Source: Xenopus tropicalis (Eukaryota; Chordata; Amphibia; Anura; Pipidae). Taken from it: 64,000 nt of DNA. A model generated the notes under the pieces. The model had not been told where the DNA came from. It made no database searches and saw only the letters and a list, made by a program, of their open reading frames with translations. A program made the position numbers and the translations under genes. This document shows positions 23,599 through 33,408 of the stretch, one piece after another (the first letter of the stretch is position 1; each line of letters opens with the position of its first letter). The stretch spans positions 100,220,829 to 100,284,828 of the forward strand of contig NC_030677.2 of NCBI RefSeq assembly GCF_000004195.4, written 5' to 3'.

Positions 23599-24807
23599 GT
23601 TACAACAGAGGCCTTACCGCACACCCTAGTTCTCCAAATTTGACCACCCGGTGCACATTGCCAGAGGGATCGGCACCCTCACACAAACCGACAGGAAAAC
23701 AAAAAGCAAATTGGCACTCAGGGCTAACGGGAAATAATTCCTTATTAGAAAGTCTTTATTTGCGAAAAAGATGCAACGTTTCGAGGCCAATCAGCCTCTT
23801 TATCAAGCATACAGATCAGTGCAGACAGAGTGAATATATACAAATTTAATAACCACACCCCCAAGTTAATTGGCAGCTTACGTGTATCTTTACCTCAACA
23901 ACAGTGGTGTTAAATTACATAAAAAAGTATAAGAACAGCAGTTTGTGTAATCATATATACATGTTACAATCAGTAAATTCCATATAAAGATGTCAAACAT
24001 TATGTGCAATCAATATGAAATAGTAACCTTCTTGTTTTCTTTTTCATCCTTTTTATATTTTATGTTCAGTGACCTAACAGGTAGAAGTTTTTAAATATAA
24101 AACTTCTTTCAAGATAAATAACTATAAAAAACAGTTTTTTTTATAGTTATTTATCTTGAAAGAAGTTTTATATTTAAAATTTTTTTACGTTTTTTACAGA
24201 TAAGTATTCCTGATGTTCTTCAGGGATAAATACTCTTTTTTCTACATGTTAGGGTAAGATATCTTACTTCTTTGTGACAAAAAAAATTTTTTATATGTGA
24301 AATGTAACGTTTTAATCTTGATTATTGTTACTTTATTTTTCTAGCACTTTATGGATTCACTCAGGTTATACAATGTTTCAACTATATGGACTTACTTAGG
24401 GTATACATTGTTTCTACCTGTTAGGTCACTGAACATAAAATATAAAAAGGATGAAAAAGAAAACAAGAAGGTTACTATTTCATATTGATTGCACATAATG
24501 TTTGACATCTTTATATGGAATTTACTGATTGTAACATGTATATATGATTACACAAACTGCTGTTCTTATACTTTTTATGTAATTTAACACCACTGTTGTT
24601 GAGGTAAAGATACACGTAAGCTGCCAATTAACTTGGGGGTGTGGTTATTAAATTTGTATATATTCACTCTGTCTGCACTGATCTGTATGCTTGATAAAGA
24701 GGCTGATTGGCCTCGAAACGTCGCATCTTTTTCGCAAATAAAGACTTTCTAATAAGGAATTATTTCCCGTTAGCCCTGAGTGCCAATTTGCTTTTTGTTT
24801 TCCTGTC
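23599..24807. mobile_element. Fold-back element with nearly identical 0.4-kb inverted arms
   Basis: The arms at 23690-24086 and 24412-24807 are reverse complements. By eye they differ by about one substitution and one indel. The element is bounded by a 14-bp duplication, AGTATTAATTAGTG, at 23585-23598 and 24808-24821. A 91-bp unique segment precedes the left arm. Between the arms lies a second palindrome. Each arm carries GAGGC-TGATTG-GCCTC-GAAACG. No protein is encoded. Penelope-like elements can have inverted long terminal copies and variable duplications, so that class is an inference. Confidence 0.85.
24089..24179. repeat. Perfect 43-bp palindrome in the fold-back core
   Basis: The arms 24089-24131 and 24137-24179 are exact complements with a 5-base loop. 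It is a separate inverted repeat nested between the outer arms. Confidence 0.9.
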
Positions 24808-24821
24808 AGTATTAATTAGTG

Positions 24822-27800
24822 AGCATAATATGAGTCTGTAGCACCACCTGTGTATTGCACAAACCATTTCCTTTGATGCAAAGAGGCATAATAATGCTGC
24901 CTATATATAATTACCCAATGACGCGCAATCTATTCATGTACACAGGGTTAATATCCAATGGTGAAATGTAGTACCCATGGCACTAACATTTTTAAAAATA
25001 AATAATAAAATAAATAAAGCATATCAAGGCAATGTGTGCATTTTTACACATTGAGCATGGGTTTGTAAATGCATAAAAAAATGCCCATGTGTAAAAGCCC
25101 TTAAACAGACAAACTGACTACCTTTTCTGTAACTGATACAGTATATAACTTGACAAAATGGCTCCGGGTGCAGGCACATCAATAATGTCTTTTGAGCTTT
25201 GGTGCAGGAGGTTGATAATATAAACTGACTGAAATACAGAGCTGCTGCTCACTACTTACCAGAACAGATTCCTTTAGTGTTAGCTACTGATTTTCGACAT
25301 AAGCATTAGGTAGATTAGATAGGTTGTGTCTGGCACTTACAATTATTGCCAGTGTTTCCATTGAGCAAGCACAATACCAACAGCTTCCCAGCTTTATGAT
25401 TGGAGGATGAAAATACTAGACTTCCAAAGAGTGGTGGATTTATGATATTGTTCAAGTACAAATTTACCCTCAGTCCCTACCTTCTGCAACTGTTTCACCA
25501 TATTACTTACCGTGCACAATCTTTTTCATTGGAAGCTGTGTGAGGAGGATAAACCACTATGGTTCTCATTGCAAATGACACACTATCCCTTTACTGGTTG
25601 TCAGAGGTTTTCAGTTCGAGACTCACTTAAAGGTCAGGGCCCCACTTACCTCAAAATAAGTTAACAGATAAAAATTTGCTCTCTCAGTCATAATTCCAAG
25701 AATATCTAGAACAGAAAATTTTCCCCAAATCTCTAACCATCTTTCAGCCTGTGCCCCTGTCTGACATGGTGCCAAGGGAATGGGAACAATTATGTTCAAA
25801 TAAACCTTTAAAGAAGGAAAGTCATTGTGGAATTTTACTGCAAATAGATTTGCCACATTAGTGCCACCTAGAGCACTATATTTATTCTGCAGAAAGCTTT
25901 ACTATAACTGAGTAAAGAGCCCTAGAAGCTTTCACTGTTTAAGACAGCTGCTGCCATTTAAAGTAGCTTTCTGCTTGCTGCTCTAGCCTTTGTAGCTCAG
26001 ATTACACATTCCTAAGGGTGGGGGGAGTGAGTTTTATGAATTCTTATGGAAGGGGGAGCAGGAGAGGGGAGAGAACTGCACAGACTCTGACCCAGGGAAT
26101 GAAGGATTTTTCTGAGAGAGGAAGTCTAATACCAAAGTACATGTATACACAAAAGAAGACAAGAAATCCAGTGTTTCGTTTGACAGAGGACTCAGTGCAG
26201 TGTTTCTGTGAGTGCCTATGGCTGTATTTACGTAGACCTTTCTGATAAAGCTTACTTAGTTTTTACCTTTCCTTCTCCTTTAACATGCTGGAGACACTAA
26301 TATACTAAGGCAAACTGCAAATGATGTTTTGTGGGTTTAAAGAACAAGGAAAGTGCAACAAAGAGTTGATCTCCATGTCTCCTACAGTGGTGTCATCCTT
26401 TTGCTTAAGTGCGCTCTGTTATAGACTGTTTGCCTTATAGTAGAAAAAATTGCTACGTAATAGAAATACCAAGAATTCAACCCTCCTGCACCAAGACCCA
26501 TTCACACACGCAGTTGATGAGACTATCAGGCAGCCCATGCGCATTTAAAAGTACTAGTGAGCGCACTTTTAAGGATGGCAAAGGAGCAGTCACTCAAACC
26601 ACCCTCCCACCACTATGCGTGCACCAATAGCAACTTGCTAAGCTAAGGACACTTGCGCAATGCTGCTCGAGCACTGCTGTTTCAGAATTTAAAAGCGCCT
26701 CAAACAGTGAGCGCATGTGAACAATGGAGTTTTCGCGCATGCGCTGTTTATCGAGCTGGTCACTTTTTATGACGTAGGTACTTAAAAGATAGAAGGCGCA
26801 ACAGAGGTTTTAGAGAGCAGTTTGAGATTCTTTTCTTAGGGACACTGGCCAACGAGAAAAATGTGCAAGAAGCGAGAGGTATTTTCATGAGATTTGTCAT
26901 CCACATAGCAGAGACTTCCCCCAGTCTCCTCTTGTGCCATAACCATTAGCACTGCTGTTGTCACATCTCCCGCTTGTTGTGTTCTGGTTTTTAACCATTA
27001 GGCCTCTGGGGGCCCTGATAATTTTGTTGTATGGGGCCCCTGTGATTTCAGATGGCAGCCCTGTTTATGACCAAAATTCAGTGTGCAAAGTTTCAAATGC
27101 AAGTTGCCATGGTTTTAACCCACAATGCAGACTTTTCCCCAAAATTGCAGCATAATTACATGTACGAGGGTGAGAAGCACCTGACCCAACTGCGTGTGAT
27201 GCATTAAAATGTGCAAAACCTACCACTTAGCTTCGGCACAAATTGAGCACAGGTACACTGTGAAAATTTATACAGTAGTCAGGACTGATGCAGGCCTCCT
27301 AAGGGCAGTTTGCTGGTTGAACACAGCACCACCTAGCGCAGCTATACGCACACGCACGCGGGGGGGGGGGTGTCAAGGAGTGACTTTAAATACAAGTGCC
27401 TTTATTAAATGGTGGTTAAACTCGCAACAACCAATTCAATTTTTGCGCAGCACAACTGCACTTGCTACTGCAAATGAGCCATTTTATCTCTCCAGTTTAG
27501 AAACCTTGTTGGCAGTGGAACAACTACCCTAGCAACCTTGCTCACCTTAGCACCTGGGTCATTTCAAGTTAGAGAGAGAGAGGCACAAAAACATTTATTT
27601 ATTGCCTCTTGAATTTGAGATTCCTAAAAATTGTGGCTTAAGCCCCAAAACAGAGCATGGGCAAGGGCAGATTGAATGCAAATTCTGACAAAATGGGGGT
27701 AAAAAGGTGTACCTACTTGTCTAGCAGCATTGATGAGCACTGTCACCTATCCAGTTCCTTATTCCTTTTTTCTTATTGCATGTTGGGATAAAAGATCCTT

Positions 27801-27960
27801 TCAATTATTTTTTTTTACCCAGGAAGGAAGCATTCTAGCACTGGGAATAAATACCAATGATAGTAATTATTGTAAGCACTTAATACAAATTATCGATAGG
27901 CTTTACTCGTGCACATTATAAGCAATGCACTCATGCTTAACTGGCCAAGTAAAACTACAT
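24822..27960. other. Intergenic, no gene recognised
   Basis: A T2-type MITE end (CTTTCCTTCTCCTTTAA) closes at about 26283, and its left partner is unclear. A CpG-bearing stretch at about 26640-26880 looks promoter-like (see findings). A G run lies at about 27360-27370. ORFs of 60-107 codons have no recognisable family. Confidence 0.45.
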
Positions 27961-28059
27961 TAAAGAGACACCTTTAAATACCTGGGAAAAACACACTGTT
28001 AAGTTGGTCTACTTTACCCCTCACTAGATAGGGAGAATCCACACGACCAAGTCTCACAG

Positions 28060-28484
28060 TTAAAGGAACAGTAACACCAAAAAATGAAAGAGCTTTAAAG
28101 TAATAAAAATATAATGCACTGTTGCCCTGCACTGGTAAAACTGGTGTGTTTGCTACAGTAACACTACTATAATTTATATAATAAGCTGCTGTGTAGCCAC
28201 GGGGGCAGCCATTCAAGCTGGAAAAAAGGAGAAAAGGCACAGGTTACATAGCATATAACAGATAAGTTCTGTAGAATACAATAGTGTTTTATCTGTTATC
28301 TGCTATGTGCCTGTGCCTTTTCTCCTTTGAATGGCTGCCTCCATGGCTACATAGCAGCTTATTTATATAAATTATAGTAGACTTTCTGAAGTAAACACAC
28401 AACTTTTACCAGTGCAGGGCAGCAGCACATTATATTTTAGTTACTTTTATACACTTTCATTTTTTGGCATTACTGTTCCTTTAA
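28060..28484. mobile_element. T2-type palindromic MITE, copy 1
   Basis: Bounded by TTAA at both ends, with termini TTAAAGGAACAGTAACACC and its inverse, and long inner arms around AGAAAAGGCACAGG and CCTGTGCCTTTTCT. It is highly similar to 44938-45361. Confidence 0.9.
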
Positions 28485-29188
28485 GGTTAGCAATGCCCAA
28501 CTTTGAAATGCACTATTTTGCGACCCAAACAATACATGCTTCCAACTGGAAAACATTAGATACTGAAAACCCAGCTTCCTTGTTAAGAGTTGTTAGAAGC
28601 CCTGTACTTTGGCTTCATCGAATCACTACACCATGACCTGTACAGACCCAGGAAATGCCCACCTCCCTTGATCCCCCTTCCTAGATGGCACCAAAAAACA
28701 TGGGACATTGTATAAAGGATATTCAACAAGAATAACTTACTTTCACCAGACATGCCCCTGTGCCCCTATTACTCTTCTTGACAGATTTGCCTCCTTTAAA
28801 GGCAAAGGTGTAGGGGTGAAGGCAAGGGTTAAGCAAATTCAGTATTTAACACACACCGGTACTTAAAATTTCAACAACTCCTGTCTCTATAACATCCCCC
28901 CCCGAATAACTGAAAAGACTTTCCAAAATATATATGGCCCTAATTACACAAAAATAGGACTCCAGACCCAGGGTTAAACTAAAGTGGGAGGAGAGTTGTC
29001 TTCACTGGGAGGAGGTAAAAGAAAACCTTTACTCCCCTCTGATAATTACAAGGGACAGATTCATTCAATTCAAAATCATGCACCAAACCTACCTAACGCG
29101 GAACACTCCAGATGCCTTCGCTGCAATGCCTCTAATGGTGACTTCATAATTTATTATGGTACTGTCCGGACTTTCAGAGGTTCTAGAG

Positions 29189-29482
29189 CAGGGGTGGGCA
29201 AACTACGGCCCGCGGGCCACATCCGGCCCGTCAGCCCTTTTAATCCAGCCCGCCGTCTCCGGCCCCCTTAAAAGAATGACGGGCTCTGATTGGTTGCGCC
29301 CCGTGCGTGCGCACAGCGTCAGCACGCACGGGGCGCAACCAGGACGGGACGGAGGAAGCAGCGGGTCGCTGGGGAGCAGCTGAGAGGCCCCATAATTTTT
29401 GATGGTTTTGATTTTTTGAACGCTGTCCCGGTCCGTATGTTAATTAATGTGGCCCCTGTGCTAAAAAGTTTGCCCACCCCTG
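29189..29482. mobile_element. hAT MITE with 19-bp perfect internal palindrome
   Basis: The 8-bp duplication TTCTAGAG lies at 29181-29188 and 29483-29490. The ends are CAGGGGTGGGCAAAC and GTTTGCCCACCCCTG. Internally 29292-29310 and 29322-29340 are exact complements (GGTTGCGCCCCGTGCGTGC). CpG-rich. Confidence 0.95.
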
Positions 29483-30937
29483 TTCTAGAGACATGTCATC
29501 CAATTTCTCTCAGATGAACTTTCAGACAAAGTTTTAAACCCAATTACCTGTCTTTTGGGTTTGGTAGACTTTTTGTTACCCAGGACTGCCTCCCCATTAC
29601 TTATGTGAACACTTTTGTTTTATGCCAAAAACAGTTGCCCTACACTGGATGGGTCCTTTTCCTCCATCACTACATAAATGGATAAAAGCTGGTAAATTCC
29701 CAGCTGGAGCTATACGACCAACCTACCTGCCCAGAGTCAGTCCACATAAGTTCGAAACGATATGGGGTCTATGGCTTGACTCGCCTGCAACTACAGTCTC
29801 CTAAATTCCTTCTATGTTCTCTTCAACTTCTACCTCTGCCTTTCACCCTAATTCTTCATTTCTCCCATTATATGTTATAAATTAAAAACTATTAAAAAAA
29901 ACTACATTAAAGACTAATTATACATAGGCTACATTTCCCTTATACTGTAACTGTGTTATGTATCCTCATGTTATCTCTGTAAACCCAGCAGTGTAAAGCA
30001 CTATATTGTTTGTGTTACTGCATCTGGGCTTCAGTGCATGTTCTTATCAACTCCACGTTTATCTGTACTTTTGGTTTTGTTTTGCATTGAGGGAAGAAAG
30101 ATCTATAAAGCAAAGATTTACATCATTTGGATTGAAAATTTTACTGATGCGGGTTGGGTTGACTTGCCAATCCAGCTTTTTGAATACAAGTAGAAAATGT
30201 AGGAATTACTTGAAGGCACATATTCTAAATAAAACTGTATACATACACATATATATATATTTATATATTACAGACTCATAAATATGCTCAAGAGAACCCA
30301 TGCGGGAAAACGCAGGATCAGTAGCACACATCAAAATAACTTACAGCAAAACACATCTGTCCAACATATTGGACACTGGGAAGTGATCTGCTAGGGATAA
30401 CCTGACATTCTGAGGAGGGAGATGGGAGAGAAACAGCAGCTCCTCTTAATCCCTTAACTGCCAGAGGTGCTGGCTCAATGCTGCACAGTTCTCTAGTAGT
30501 GAAGAGGTTAAAATACCTGAGATACAGTTCAGCAACATACAGATTGAACATTGAAAAGACCTAAAATAAGAGCTGCTGAGTCCAGCGTTAAAGCACACCA
30601 TTTTTAAGGGTATAAAATAAAAACTGCAAGGCACTGAATAGTGGACATTGCATATTTTAAAAACTGTGCCATTAAAGTACACAAAATATTTTCATTGCAC
30701 TGTAGGCCAACGTTGCCTATAATGGCAGAGAAAGAGTCCATAAAAGGCAGGGAGTTGACAATAACCAGGGCAGGGTGAGACAATTCTAATACCATCACGG
30801 ACTCTAAGCTTTACCAGTTTAGTTCATTTTAAACCTCTGTACAATAGTATATTACACTGTGTGAAATACAGTGCTTACTCAATATACCATCCACTTGTAA
30901 AACAGTTATAAAGGAGGTGGCATTTCATTTTGGATAA

Positions 30938-30943
30938 TTTATT
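30938..30943 (-). terminator. sbno2: Candidate sbno2 polyadenylation signal
   Basis: This is the first AATAAA on the minus strand below the sbno2 stop, about 2.0 kb away. An ATTAAA lies nearer, at 31203-31208. Which is used cannot be told. Confidence 0.4.
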
Positions 30944-32139
30944 GCACATTTAGCAAGAGAATTCATATGGCAGTAAGTGAAGGTGGCACTATGACAGGGG
31001 GCAGTTCAAGATCGAGCACTGTAAACCCTGCCAATGAGAGGCGTTTACTTGTGGGCAAGGGTCCAGCAGGTATAGATTTAGAATATACATAAATACTGGG
31101 GCACTTAGAAGGAGACTGGTCAGTTTCAAATTAAACCCTTTTTTTGAAATCTGCTCAGAAGGATTTGGTTATGGGCAGTCACAGTATTACTCATGGGTTG
31201 TATTTAATTTACAGAGAACTGCTTCTCTCAGTCATAATGGTTTCATCTTTCCATATTTAGACTTTACTTTGCCATTTCACAGTTTTTATATTCCCTTTCC
31301 AAATCTATATTAAGGCATTTACAAGTATCCAGCACATATTAAATAAAAAGTTTTTCCTTAATAGCTGAGTAAAGAGAAAATGATTTATAAACAGGGAAAG
31401 ATTGACAGTAAGAAAAATACAGATGGAAAGCTGAGTAGTGGCATATAAAGACATTATGCCTGCATTTAAGGTTGGGTCAGTAACTGAAATGAATGGAATT
31501 CTTGGCTGAAAATCAAAATTAGTGAATAAAGGATTCATCTATACAGATTCCCTCCTGTAGGACAGAAAAAAAAGAATGTTCTGAAAAGTTGTTTCCAGTA
31601 AATAACTCTGCTTGCAATGGGCTGCAATGTTACTAAGCATAAATAAATAATAAATGACTAAGCCAGACTCTTTTCCCTGCTTAAAATCTACTGCTGATGC
31701 CTGATGCCACAGGGGATAAGGTTTATGTCTTAAAAGGAACAGAAGGTAAAATTCATGTCAGGAATATAAAACAAAGGAGATGGGATCCTCACTCAGCACA
31801 GCACTGTGCTGGGGCAACATACACAGAAAGCATGGCATTGAAATTTGCTCCTGAAAATATTTCTAGAGATAAAGTGATTGAACAAATAATTTACAACTGT
31901 TATTTAGAACTGTGACAGTTTGGTTTTAGATTTAAATGGATGCTTAAAATTTATGACAAATCAACTGTCACACTCCTGTAATGTTTACTCTATGTGTATT
32001 GTGTGCTGCCGAGTGCTCCATGTCTGCAGCTTCCACACGTACTGGATTTTAAGGAAATATATTTTCTTTGGCATCAAGTTAAAAGAAATAGTGGCTGCTA
32101 CAGTTTCAGCAAACCGCAGACACACACACACACACACAA

Positions 32140-32172
<33 letters not shown>

Positions 32173-32185
32173 TGTATATACACAC

Positions 32186-32220
<35 letters not shown>

Positions 32221-32983
32221 AATACATATCCACACACGCACACATACCCTGAGCAGACACCCAGGCCCTTCCCTACCACACGCTGATGGGCAGGGCAGGA
32301 CAGGAGGAAGGCAATTAGTGCAAAGATTAGCATAGGATAAATAACGATACAAAATAAAAATCCAATCTGATCTCTCCCACCCACCTCCACAAATGTTACA
32401 ACCAACTCACAAACTATTGCTCCACACGACCCTGCGGGCCAATGATTTGATAATGCTCTGTGGAGGAGGGGATAAAGTGCTGAGCGCTGTGAGGAGTCAC
32501 CCCCAGAAACATGTTTCCAGGGAATGGTGTGGGAGGAATGAACCGAAAACAAGCACTAGGGAAGATGGTGGCTCTCACATCCTTATCAGCCTTCCGCTGA
32601 AGAGGACATGGGCACTCAGAGCTCCACAGACTGTTTTCAACACAAATGGGCTGAACATCGGAAACATGGTCCCGAGCTGAGGTGTGTCATTTAGTAAGGA
32701 GTGTGGAGTAACGGATGTGTTGTTACATAGAGTTATTGTCAGAATGAGTCTTTGTTTGTCATTGTGGGGTATTCTGAGTGTCCCCCAAGTGGAACAGCTC
32801 TAGCAGCTAAACTTCCCGTTTAGTTCTTACAGGTGAATCCTGTTATTATTGTATACCTGCAAAGCACATAATACATCCATAAGGTTTCTGCAGGACCCAC
32901 TTGAGGACCCACAAAGTGGGGGACTCTAGTAGCAGCACTGGTACAGAGCTGCTGGTCTGAGGTCAATTGATGTAGATAGATTT
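30944..32983 (-). other. sbno2: Probable sbno2 3' UTR
   Basis: No coding frame and no large repeat is recognised from the stop codon to the first AATAAA. It contains a (CA)n/(TA)n microsatellite at 32120-32225. The extent is inferred only from the position of the signal. Confidence 0.4.
32120..32225. repeat. (CA)n/(TA)n compound microsatellite
   Basis: Alternating CA, TA and CA blocks. Four apparent ORFs over it are products of the repeat. Confidence 0.95.
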
Positions 32984-33408
32984 TCAGCCTGTTCCCCAAT
33001 AGCTATTATGTTCGCCCCCAAAATGAATGACACTCTGGCGGTCCGAAGGAGGATCTGGAGCTTTCAGTTTTTGCATCATTTCTTCTATGATCTCTTTTAC
33101 ATTGAAGTGCTGGTTGGGGAGACTTTCAATGGGTGAAAGAATTTCCCCCAGACTGTCAGCAAATGAATTTCCACCCCAATGTCCCTGTATACTAGGATGT
33201 GGTGGGCTGTATGTTAGATCCAGTACATCTGAATCTACCAAGGGTGGTGGTCTAAAAGAGAGGTCCAAAGGAACTGGTGGGTAAATAGGGGCATGGTTGA
33301 GATTTTCTGCTTTCTGACGAGACTCTTCATGTTTTCTTTTAACATTCAAATCCATTTGCTTTAGCTCCTCCTTTACTTTGTCCACACAGCTTTCTGGAAT
33401 CTTAATAC
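32984..33408 (-). CDS. sbno2: sbno2 last exon (window exon 28)
   Basis: Encodes [18 protein letters not shown] to the stop TGA at 32984-32986. It contains [23 protein letters not shown] and [10 protein letters not shown], the SBNO2 C-terminal landmarks. The open frame extends upstream into the intron, but the acceptor at 33409-33410 sets the start. Confidence 0.94.

Larger units (their letters stand above)
27970..29810 (+). mobile_element. L1/Tx1-like LINE ORF2 remnant, split twice
   Basis: Plus-strand pieces resemble the C-terminal part of L1/Tx1 ORF2: FKYLGK near 27975, AMPNFEMHYFA near 28490, FIQFKIMHQTYLT near 29065, and a cysteine-rich RCLRCNASNGDFI near 29110 followed by a WYCPDFQR-like phrase. 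Frames shift repeatedly. It is interrupted by a T2-MITE (28060-28484) and a hAT MITE (29189-29482). The assignment is by motif only. Confidence 0.55.

Noticed and set aside
31920..32552. Several 84-148-codon ORFs on both strands
   Set aside because: They run through the CA/TA microsatellite and encode only alternating Tyr/Ile/His/Thr or Val/Cys residues.
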